DNA from: Ophiosphaerella korrae
Lineage: Eukaryota > Ascomycota > Dothideomycetes > Pleosporales > Phaeosphaeriaceae
Direction of reading: 5' to 3'
Assembly (NCBI GenBank): GCA_028456385.1
Contig: JALNQF010000039.1
Span: 1-64,000 of the forward strand
DNA length: 64,000 bases
How positions within the stretch are numbered: the first letter of the stretch is position 1; each line of letters opens with the position of its first letter. Positions 13,530 through 23,971 of this stretch are shown in pieces. The notes below the pieces were generated by a model. The model had not been told where the DNA came from. It saw only the letters and a list, made by a program, of their open reading frames with translations, and searched no databases. The translations under genes were made by a program, and so were the position numbers.

Positions 13530-16500
13530 TAGTAGAAAGTTTAACAAGTAAAGCCCCTAAGAGTAGTTATAAGTTAGATAGTACTATATAAGAAATAATT
13601 AAGGATTATATAAATAAACTAATTAATAATAAAGAAGATATAAAAATAGTAATTAAAGCTTTAGAAACGTAGAATAAGGAACTATAAGACTACTTAAAGT
13701 AAAACAAAGTATAAATTAAAGCTATTATAGAAGGATAGAACTAGATAGAACTAATTACTTAATAACTAGAGATAAGTGCAATAAAGAAACTACTTAAAGT
13801 ACCTATCTTTAAGAAGTTTAATAGAATAAGGGAGAAACTAAAACTCTTTATAGTATTAGTATAACTCTAGATAGATATATAAGTACTATACTTTAATATA
13901 AAAGAAAAGAAGGTAATATATATTAGATTACACCTTAAAGAAGATATAATAAGATAGTATAAACCTTACTAGATAGACTATATAATATACTCTCTAATAA
14001 CCTAGAAGGACAAAACTAAAGCTATTTTTAGAAGTTATAAATACTTTACTAAACGAATAAGAGTAGTATTTAGAGATATAGATATTACCTAATAAGCTAA
14101 AGAGAAACTTAAGAAGCTTATATAAAGTAAAAGTGTTCCTAAATATATATTATAATTTAAATAACTAAGCTAAAATATAGAATAGAATAAATTAGCCCTA
14201 ATGTTATAATTTAAATAAGGACTAAACGTAAAAATCTAATACAAAATAATATATATAGAGAAACCTAAGACACTAGAAGCTCTAAAGTAGTAAGTAATCT
14301 AAATTAATAATAATCTTTAAGAATAGAAAAAGAATAAGTATAGTAACTAAACTAGAAACTAGGATACTAGAGACCTTATAATCCTTAACGCTAATAAGGA
14401 TAAAAAGAAGAAAAAAAACAAAGACTTTATATACTTTAACTATAGTAGGAAAGGCTACTACGCGAAAGACTACTAATTATAAAAAAAGAAGGATATAGTA
14501 TATTATAAATATAAGAAACTAAGATACTTTATAAAAGACTATAGAAGTAAAGACTATAAAAAAGATAAGGAAGCCTAGTTAAAGATAACTAAAAAGAAGA
14601 AAGAAGTAGTATAAGTATAGGCTAAACTCTATAAGAAAGTAGCTAGGAGTAAAGAACTATAATACGTAATACTCTATTAGACCTTTTATTACAAAGACAA
14701 CTACTATATATATCTTTCTAGTAAGTAAGAAGTAGGGTATTTCTTATAATAGAGAAATAAAGTAGTAGTAATAAAAGAAAGAATAAAAGTATAGCTAGAA
14801 GAAATAGTATATATAATAGACCTACTAATAAAAGACTTAGAAGAGAAAGAACCTTAGACTCTATCGATCTAGACTAAAGAACTAGCACTAGATAAAGAAA
14901 CTACTACAACTTCCTCTAAGAGACTATAAGGAAGTAAGAGATAAGTTAGTATAAAAGGTATAGAGTATACCTAGCTAGATATATATAGCTATAATAGCTA
15001 TATAACTATAGCTATAAAGGAACGAAATAAAGAATAGAGATTTGTTTAAATATACTTATTAGTTATAAGTATAGAAGAAGTATATAAAGACTATAAAGAA
15101 TATAATCCTAAAGAAATAAAGTTTATACTATTTTAAGAATAGATAAAATAATATATAGTTGTAGTAAGAAGGATACCTATATAAAAAGAATAGTAGTACC
15201 TTATAAGAAAAACGTAATAGATTAATAAAGCCTATATACTAAGAGTACTAGTAGTGTACTATATCCTAATAATAGATATACCTAGAAAAGATAAATACTA
15301 AGAAGAAGATAGTTAAATAACAAACCTAAAACATCTAGTATACTGTAAAGTATTATAGATATTATACCTAGATAAGAATTATATTATATATAGGAACCCT
15401 AAAGTAAATAATAGTATATAGCTTATAAGAAGAAGAGGCTATAATTATACAAGAGTAATTCTAGTAGAAGATATCTAAGGATAAGAAATAATCCTAGAAG
15501 ATAGATACTTAGTAGTAAGACCTAGATTAAAACTATCTAAGAAATACGTCTAAGGAGGACTATAGTACAAATACAAGTATAATAAATATCTAAAATACAA
15601 AGAATATAAACTTAAAGTAAGGCTATAGCCTTAGAAAGATAGATAATTTATAAAATTACCTAAGTAAGAAAAGCTAGAAGGTATAAGAGGCTTATATATT
15701 ATAAAAGTAGGTACTTATTAAAGAAAGAAAGTATAATTAATAATTAATAGTAGAGCTACAAGAAACTTTATATTAAAGAAGTTTGTAGAAATACAAGGAA
15801 TAAAGTATACTACAAAGAAATACCCTTAATAACTAAGTATAATTAAAGGAAAACTATTCTAGGAACCTATTAGGTTTAAAACAGTTTCCTCTATATTAGA
15901 ACTAGAGAGAATAATAATTAAGAATATAGTTATAGATATAACAACAATTAATAATAAACAAGATATAATACTAGGAATACTATAGTTGTAGATAACTAAC
16001 CTATATATTAATTAGAGAACAGGGAAGATTAATTACTATAGAATAGACATGTTAAAGGCTAATATAAATACTTGTAAAGGAGAATTCCCTAAAGAATATA
16101 AGAAATAGGAAAAGTAGCTTATAGAGCTAAAAGACTACCTTCTAGAATATTAGCTATAGGATTTAGTAATAGACTTAAAAGAAGATAAAGATATAAGATA
16201 GAGCCTAGTCTATAAAAAAATAGAAGAAGAATCTAAAATTAAATAAACATTTATTAAAAATATAATTAGAAAAAGATAGATATAAGAATCTAAATCTTTA
16301 GTAGTATATAAACTTATATTTATAGATAAAAAAGGAATAAGTAATAAAAGACTTTACGTAGATTTTAAAAAAACTAACGTAATTATAAACAAGAACTAAT
16401 ACCTATTACTATAAATAGACAAAATATAAGATAAGCTATAAAGAGTAAGAATCTTTATAAAACTAGATATCTAGAACGCCTACTACTAGATTAGAATTAA

Positions 16501-18960
16501 GAAAGGTAATAAGTAGAAAATAGTATTTAGAATATAATATAGACTATATAAATACTTAGTTATACTATTTAGATTAATAAACGCACTAGTAGTATTCTAA
16601 GAAAGAATTAATATAGTACTAATAGAGTACTTAGACGTATTTATATTTGTATACCTAGACGATATCTTTATATTCTTAGAAATAGAAGAAGAATACGTAT
16701 AATATATACATAAAGTGCTAGAAAGACTAATAGATAGTAAACTATTCTTTAAAATAAGAAAATATAAATTTTATACAAAAAAAATAGACTTCCTTAGATT
16801 TATTATTAAACTAGGAAAAATTAAGATTAACCTAGAGAAGATTAAATTAATTAACAAATAGCTAATACTAAAAAACCTAAAAGAGGTATAATAATTTTAT
16901 AGGTTAGCTAACTTTTATAGAAAGCTAATAGTAGGATAGTCTAAAGATATAGAACTAATAACAAGACTTATAAAGAAAGATACGCCCTTTAAATAGATAA
17001 AGGAATATAATAAAGTATTTAATAAAATTAAGAAAAAATTTATAGAAAACCTAGTTATTAGAATATATAACCTAGACCTACTAGTAATAGTAAAAATAGA
17101 TACATCTAACTTAGTCTATAGAATAGTACTAATATAGAAAGACCTAAAGACTAAGAAAGTATATTTAGTTAAATACTTCTCTAAGAAGATAAAAATAGTA
17201 GAACTTAATTACCTAATCTATAATAAAGAGATAGTAGTAATCTATAAAGTATTTAAATAATAGAGAGTATACTTATAAAGAGAAAAGTATTAGATAATAG
17301 TTTATGTAGACTATAAGAATCTTATAAGATTTATACTAAATAAGGAACTATTATAATAATATATAAGATAGTAGGAATTCTTATTAATATTGAATATAGA
17401 AATTATATATATAAAAGAGAAAGATAATTAGTTTATAGACGCCTTTAGTAGAAGACTAAACTTATAAGAAGAAGTAAGTACTACTAGTATAGTTCTAATT
17501 AAGAATAAAAAAGGATATTTAGTCCTAAATATACTTAAAATAGCTACTATACTTAAAAGAATAAGTAGTAAGCTAAATAAATAGATTTAGAAAATAATAC
17601 AAGAGGTACCTAAAGAAATAGAGAAGTTAGAAATCTAAGAAGGATTTATATAAGCCTATAGAAGAATATATATTCTAGGAAAAATCTAGAGAGAATTTAT
17701 ATAATAATTCTACGAGCTACTAGTATATAGATACTAGAGAATTAAGAAAATACTAAATAGGCTCCTAAAAGATTATTACATCCTAAGAGTAAGATAACTA
17801 GTAGAAAAAGTACTACAAGATTGTATAGAATATTATAGAAATAAGTATAATAGATACGTACTATATAGGATACTATAACTAGTTAAGGTACTAGAATAAC
17901 TTTAGAGAATAATAATAATAGATTTTATTATAAAGCTACCTAAGTTAAAGGACTTAATATTAGGAGTTAAGTATAATAGAGTCCTAATAATAGTAGATAA
18001 ACTTATAAAGTATATATACTTTATACTATATAAATAGAAAAGTAGAATAGAAGTTACTATATATTAAGTTCTAAAAACTATAATAAGCTAATATAGTATA
18101 CTAGACAAAATTATTATAGATAAAGATATACAATTTATATTAAAATTATAGAAAACAATAACAGCGTAATTAGAGATATAATATACTATATTAATAGTAT
18201 ATTATTTATAAATAGATAGATAATTAGAACAAATAAATTAGATAGTAGAATAGTACCTAAGATATTATCTTAACTACAACTAGAACAATTAGGTATAGCT
18301 ACTACCTATAGTATAGTTAGTATATAATAGCGTAAAGAATATAGTAATAAGAGTATTACTTTTCTTTATAAACTATAGACTTAAACTTAATATATATTAA
18401 ATACTAAAAAATATAGAATTATAGACCTTATAAAGAGAAAACTTTATAAACAAAATAAAAGAAATATATAACTAATTAAGATAGGACGTAGAATTCCTAT
18501 ATAATTAAATAGTAAAGTATTATAACAAGAAGTATAAATAGGGACCTTAATTTAGAGAGAGAGAAAAAGTATAGTTAGTATAAAAAAATATTAAGAGTAA
18601 ATAACTAAGCCTAAAATTAGACTATATTAAGATAAGACTATATAAAATTAAGAAAGAAGTTACACTAGTTATATTTAAACTAAAGCTACTAAATAAGATA
18701 AGGATATACCTAACCTTTTACGTAGTATTACTAGAACAAGTACTATAAGAAGTAGAACTACTAGTATACGAAGTAGACACGTATAGAGAATAGGAAGAAT
18801 AAGAAGTTAAAGAAATCTTAGTACACTAGTTTTATAATAGTAGAAACTATTATTTAGTAAAATAGATAGGTATAGACAAGAAAAGGCAACTATAAGAAGA
18901 AATATAGGAACTAGAGGATAACCTTAACTACCCTAAGAAACTAGAGGACTTCTAAAGTTA
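13530..18960 (+). pseudogene. Gag-pol-chromodomain remnant of second Gypsy element
   Basis: Degenerate but readable. Knuckle 1 at 14432-14473 (YFNYSRKGYYAKDY) and knuckle 2 at 14501-14542 (YYKYKKLRYFIKDY) keep the CX2CX4HX4C spacing with every Cys and His replaced by Tyr. Protease near 15745 reads INSRATRNFI. Reverse transcriptase at 16640-16675 reads FVYLDDIFIF with its two Asp intact. RNase H lies near 17050-17130, the HHCC-type integrase region near 17695-17850, and the terminal chromodomain (RNYYLVK*IGI) near 18840-18880. Many stops are TGG-to-TAG or CAR-to-TAR. Confidence 0.85.
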
Positions 18961-19593
18961 AAACCCTCTAGACTACTTTATAGTAAACTAAGAAAATTAG
19001 TATTACTAGCGCTAAATAGAGAGGCGTTAGGAACGTCTAATATAATAGGAGCTAGAATAGCCTAAACTATATCTTTAAGGTCTATCTTAGCTTCTAAGAC
19101 ACAAGACTATTTAGATAATTTAGCGTTATTATAAGCCTTTATCTTATAAAGACGCTTAATATAAAAATAAAGATCTACTAGCTTATAAAGAGTTAGCTTA
19201 TACTTAGCTTTAGCCTCTATAAGCTATAATAATAGTATCTCTTAAGCCTAGTTAATAGCTTACCCTATATAACTTAGTAAGAAGAGACTATATAGAAATT
19301 AAGTACTTATACTCTATAAGAGAAATACTAGATAGTGTATACTTATACTAAATATTAGCTAGAATATACTTGTTATAGTGTTTACTATTCTTTAAAGATA
19401 TAAGGTAAGTAAGCTTTAATTAAGTATAATAGGCGTAGGGAAATATTTTAACTCTATTATAAGCAACGCAAGTAACAAGAAGAAGTTTGTTATAGTTAGA
19501 ACGCGAAGGTATAGAGAACAATAAAGAGTTAGAAATAAACAAAGAAACTAGACTAATAACCTTAGGCCTAGGGTAGAGAAATAAGAACCTACC

Positions 19594-19608
19594 TAGAGAG
19601 GAGAATAG
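19594..19608 (+). other. Polypurine tract
   Basis: The purine-rich GAGAGGAGAATAG ends at the first base of the 3' LTR, the expected plus-strand primer position. Confidence 0.6.
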
Positions 19609-20051
19609 TGTTACAGCTGTAACAAGAGAAGACTAATTTGAACTAATTAGCCTTACTATAGATAACGACAATATATATAATCTATAGGATAATAAACTAG
19701 ACTAGGAAACTAACTATAATAGGGACACGTAATGAATTCGCAATTTGCGATCTTGGCAAACGCGAAGCACGAAGCCAAGCACGTGATGAATTCGCGATTC
19801 GCGATCTTAGCAAACGCGAAGCACGAAGCCAGCCAAGAAGCCTAGGTATATAGTCAATAGCAATGCGCATCATTAGGATGTCATCGGCAATTCAATCATT
19901 GACCACGAGCGACAATATTTAGACAGTTGCAAAACATCTCTTATTGTTCATAGCATATTGCAGATCACCACACGAGCTTTTGTCACCACCTCCCAATCCA
20001 CCAACACCCCCCTGGGCACTAGGAAGTCGACCCTAGTGGCACCGGATTACA
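19609..20051 (+). repeat. 3' LTR of second Gypsy element, half spared by RIP
   Basis: 443 bp, beginning with the perfect palindrome TGTTACAGCTGTAACA and ending GATTACA. From about 19725 onward normal CA and TG dinucleotides return. An internal tandem repeat with a 64-bp period starts at CACGT 19726 and CACGT 19790; each unit contains GAATTCGC and ACGCGAAGCACGAAGCC. Confidence 0.92.
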
Positions 20052-20056
20052 AGTAA
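20052..20056. repeat. Target-site duplication AGTAA, right copy
   Basis: Exact match to 13020-13024, directly after the 3' LTR. Confidence 0.85.
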
Positions 20057-20400
20057 TTTAGACTAGGTCCTTATACTTAGCGCGCTAGGTGTCACGCTGT
20101 AGGCCGCAGTAGGCCGTAGCTGCGCAAAGCGCAAGCAAGGACGAGGGCCCTTAGGCAATATATATACTGTTCTACTCCTGTATTCAACGTTGTTGAATAC
20201 TCGGTTACCTTTTTGGGTTTGTTTGGCGCAGTGGAGTAGAGCTGCTACATAACATGAAACAACTTTACAGCCTTACAGGTACTCTAAATTGTTTTCTTAT
20301 TAATAGAAGAAGAGGTAAGATTAATTCTACCTTCTTTCTAAGGTGATTTACGGCGTTGTGCGCGGCCCATTGTTGATCAAATGCTTGCTAGTAAGTGGAT
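20057..20400. other. Intergenic, no gene seen
   Basis: Normal-composition DNA between the retroelement and a transposon end. It contains one 17-bp palindrome, ATTCAACGTTGTTGAAT, at about 20192-20208, which could be an old LTR terminus. No coding or RNA gene was recognised. Confidence 0.5.
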
Positions 20401-20453
20401 TTTGGTGAGGTGGCCGGAATGGTGGGGTGGCCGGGATGTTGGTGAAACACGTT
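20401..20453 (+). mobile_element. Solo transposon end (Tc1/pogo-like terminal repeat)
   Basis: The GC-rich stretch with GGTGGGGTGGCCGGGATG and ending GAAACACGTTAA matches, in opposite orientation, the terminus at about 58291-58335. Terminal repeats of this kind beside a TA are characteristic of fungal Tc1/mariner/pogo elements. No transposase frame adjoins it, so it is a relic end. Confidence 0.45.
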
Positions 20454-20473
20454 AAGCGAGATTAGGCTAATAA

Positions 20474-22492
20474 ATGGGTAGGGTTAGCTTAGGGTATGTT
20501 ACACCCCGACTACTCGCCGCACTGGCCAAGATGCTCCGCATCTTGGCCGTGGACGCCTCCTCGGTAACTACCAGCCGCAAAACGGATCTGTGGCTATTAT
20601 GCCTATGGCTGCGCAAAGTCTTCGGGCCGACGTATACCCTGCAGCCTTGCGATCAAACCGTATCGCACGTTCGCAAGAAGTACGATCAAGCAGGTAAAAC
20701 TCTGTTCGAGGATATAAATGCCTGGGTAGCCCTAACAGAGATCTTCACGGACGTGCTGCAGGACCTGAGCCTAAACACTACATCCCTAATCATTGACGCA
20801 CTAGATGAATGCGTTACCAACTTACCAAAGCTGCTCGACTTTGTGGTAAAGCAGTCATCTACGCCTTCTCGCGTTAAGTGGATCATCTCTAGCCGCAACT
20901 GGCCGGACATTGAGGAACGGCTGGAGCGGGCAGGCCACAAGGTGAGACTAAGCCTGGAGCTGAACGCAGAGTCTGTGTCAAAGGCTGTCAGCATCTTTAT
21001 CGAGCAAAAGGTATCTCAGCTGGCGCAGCAGAAGAAGTACAACGAGCGGACCCGAGACGCTGTACGAGCGCATTTAGTGTCGAATGCGAACGACACCTTT
21101 CTCTGGGTAGCGCTGGTATGTCAAGACCTCGAAGTGACGTCGAAATGGAACGTGCTGAAGAAGCTAAGTTTGTTTCCGCCTGGGCTAGACTTGTTGTACG
21201 GGCGGACGATGCAGCGGATCAACAAGTCGGACGATGCCAAACTTTGTAAGCAACTGCTGGCTTCGATTGCGCTCGTATACCAACCAATCACGCTAGAGGA
21301 GCTAGCGGCCCTCATCGAACAGCCTAAAGACATAGCTCACGACCCGGAATCAATACGGGAGATTATTGCCCTTTGTGGCTCATTCCTAATCCTACGAGAA
21401 GAGACTATTTACTTTGTACATCAGTCGGCCAAGGACTTTCTCCTCGCCAGGGCAGCTAAAGGAGTGTTCCCATCTGGAAGGGAGGATATTCATTACACTA
21501 TCTTTGCTAGGTCACTCGAAATTATGTCTAGGGCCCTACAGCGGGATATGTACGGCTTGGAAGTGTTAGGATATCCTGTCGAGGACATCGAACAGCTAGA
21601 CCCAGATATCCGTTAGCAGCATCGCGCTACTCGTGTATGTACTAGGTCGACCATCTACGCGACTCGAATCTCAAGTCTTTAGCGAGCTACATCGGTCTGC
21701 AGGACGGAGGTGTTGTTGATGTGTTCCTAAGGAAGAAATATCTCTACTGACTAGAAGCTCTTAGTTTGTACAGGAGCATACTGAAAGCCGTGGTCTCAAT
21801 GGCTGAACTACGGTCGCTGGTCCAGGTATGTTCTGATGCAACCTAATTAGATGTTTTTTTATGACACACGCTAGAGAAGAGGAGATACAGAACCGTTCAC
21901 TGAGCTTGTTCATGATGCGTATCGGTTCGTTATGTATCACAAGGGAGCAATCGAGAGTAGCCGTCTTCAGGCATATACATCTGCGCTGCTATTCAGTCCA
22001 ACAAAGAGTTTGATTAGAAGGTTGTTTCAGCACGAAGAGCCGAAATGGATCACTACCAAGGGCCACAGCAGCGTCGTCAACTCCGTGGCCTTCTCTCACG
22101 ACTCGACCCAGCTCGCGTCGGCGTCGCACGACGGCACGGTCAAGATCTGGGACGCGAGCAGCGGCGCGTGCTTACAGACGCTCGAGGTTGGCACAGTGCT
22201 CCGCAACATATCATTTGACACTACTAGTTCGTATCTACACACTGAAATTGGTGCTATTAGTATTAGCGCAACACCATTAGTTCTAAGTAGTACACCAACT
22301 GTCATAGAGCCTCAGAATCCTGGATATCAAGGCCTAGCGTTGAGTTCAGATAGGGTATGGATAACACACAATTCAGAGAACCTAGTATGGCTACCGTCAG
22401 AGTATCGGCCGTCATGTGCGGCGGTGATAGGGAAGAAAGTTGGCATTGGTGTTGGAAGTGGAAGAATGTGGATATGCCAAAGTTTAATTTGA
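20474..22492 (+). pseudogene. Truncated NACHT-WD40 (NLR-like) pseudogene
   Basis: The first frame (20474-21616) keeps the Walker B strand LIIDALDEC and the winged-helix part typical of fungal NACHT NTPases, but has no Walker A P-loop, so the N terminus is lost. At the 21600s the homologous frame shifts by one base. It then continues as LAASRYSCMY with a stop where Trp is expected, and LRKKYLY followed by TGA where the family has WLEAL. A 49-nt intron (21826-21874) keeps frame into a last exon with the family's FVMYHKGAIE linker, one WD40 repeat (GHSSVVNSVAFSHDSTQLAS) and the usual C-terminal tail, stopping at 22492. Two Trp-to-stop changes, one frameshift and the missing P-loop make it non-functional. 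A transposon end lies about 20 bp upstream. Such genes act in heterokaryon incompatibility. Confidence 0.85.
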
Positions 22493-23368
22493 CATATCTT
22501 ACAGCGTTTATGTGGAGGTAACTTACTATCCTTATTTCCTTTTCTGTCTCTATTCCATAGAGGGGCTTGGGGATATAGGTGACTATATAGCTTTTCAAAT
22601 CGCCATATTGAAGCTTTAAGCATCTTTTGATCTAGTGAGACGGCTACTTGTAGAACCACGTGTTGAAGTTTTGCCACTTGGACCTCGGTAGATGGAGACG
22701 AACGCATCGATCACCCTTGCAGGGAGGACGGCCGACCCGCACCAGCACAGATCTTGGAAGGTGGTGAATCTACAAGAGGTGAGCTGGTTAACGGGGAGTT
22801 AGTTTGATCGAAAGGCTACGGGGCGTAAGCCGGACCGCTTGCTAGACTTCGCACGGCCACAGGCCCGACAGCCACGACCCGCTCGTCCAGATTCCCTTAC
22901 GATTAATCATCATCCTGCGCTAGCTTGGATTGTTAATCGTTCCGATTAGAAGTACCGATTGGGGTGAATAATTTGAGCGCTACTAGCAGCCCTATAGCTA
23001 ATTATTATTTGTTAGTAGAACTATTAGATTCTCTAGATTTAATAGAGACGCCTACGGGGTTACGATAGCGATGCAAGCGTGGTGGCGGCCCTCCAGTATA
23101 CAAGGCTTGACTTTGTCGAAAATAATACTATTTGTGAATCATTTAGCAAGACACCCACGCACGCGTAATTTTTATCTAAGTAATATTGTAGCGCTTTAGA
23201 AATCGTTTAATTATGTAACCCAAGGTAGATATAGTAAAATTTAAGTTGTGTGGAGAAGTTCTATAGCTTTAAAATCGAAGTACCTTTAGTTTGTTCCGTT
23301 ATGGTGATTGTTCCGTTACGCGTGAATAGGCGTTAGTAATTATCTCGGCTGATATTATGTGAAGAATT
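22493..23368. other. Intergenic, no gene seen
   Basis: Mixed composition with an AT-rich middle (about 22980-23040 and 23160-23280), probably old transposon debris. The decamer TGTTCCGTTA occurs twice near 23293-23320. No supported coding region. Confidence 0.5.
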
Positions 23369-23971
23369 ATGGATCGAGAAACAGAAATATCTCTAATCAC
23401 ACCGATCACCAACCAAGCTAATGATGACCTGCCGTCTGTCCGACCCTCCACAACGGACCATCGCAAGATTATGAACGATCTCCTCAACACCATGCGGAAG
23501 CAAGAGGGCATCATGGAACACCTCTACAGGGATCTAGAATTCTTCCGCAAACAGTTTGAAACCTCTGTCAATTACGACAACGGTACTGGAAACTATCTCG
23601 AGGAGACAGCAGATGAAACAACATTTGATATCAGATCTAGTACGGACGCTGGGGACGGAACAATCAAGAAGGAAACAGCAGTGGACTATATAGGGTATAA
23701 AATCGCCATGGGCAACTTTCAAATGGGTTTCAAGAAGACGCAAGACCAGATTGAGAAGATCTGGAAAGATCTTGACTTAAGTAGGGGTTCCGTAACAGTG
23801 CCGAAATGGGCAGCGGTTAGTTTAGAGAAAGGTCGCAGGGCTGCAGCCCAAGAGCAACGACATGTGTTGGGTAAAGAATGTAGTCATAACTACTTTAGTA
23901 CTGCTCCAATACATCTGCGCTGCAGGAGCCCTCCACGGCTCCGCTGCTTTGCCTATCATTTAGATCTCTAG
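23369..23971 (+). CDS. Unrecognised 200-aa protein
   Basis: ATG-started open frame of 200 codons with a composition unlike the flanking AT-rich DNA. The N-terminal 140 residues are charged and predicted helical (KIMNDLLNTMRKQEGIMEHL; FKKTQDQIEKIWKDLDL), suggesting a soluble coiled-coil protein. There is no signal peptide, membrane segment or known motif. The last 30 residues turn Arg/Cys/Pro-rich, and a possible GT-AG intron starts at about 23871 (GTAAAG) and ends at about 23922 (CTGCAG), so the true C terminus may differ. I do not recognise the family. It could be an orphan gene or a chance frame. Confidence 0.35.
   Translation: MDRETEISLITPITNQANDDLPSVRPSTTDHRKIMNDLLNTMRKQEGIMEHLYRDLEFFRKQFETSVNYDNGTGNYLEETADETTFDIRSSTDAGDGTIKKETAVDYIGYKIAMGNFQMGFKKTQDQIEKIWKDLDLSRGSVTVPKWAAVSLEKGRRAAAQEQRHVLGKECSHNYFSTAPIHLRCRSPPRLRCFAYHLDL

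Larger units (their letters stand above)
13025..20051 (+). mobile_element. Complete chromodomain Gypsy element with intact ends
   Basis: A 7.0-kb element with two 443-bp LTRs (13025-13467 and 19609-20051), a perfect AGTAA target duplication and a purine tract (GAGAGGAGAATAG) just before the 3' LTR. Internal order: Gag (from about 13530) with two tandem zinc knuckles, protease (NSRA near 15745, from DSGA), reverse transcriptase YLDD at 16652-16663, RNase H near 17050-17130, integrase zinc region near 17695-17850, integrase core near 18205-18240, and chromodomain near 18810-18930. It is inactivated by RIP throughout, except for the last roughly 325 bp of the 3' LTR. Confidence 0.92.
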
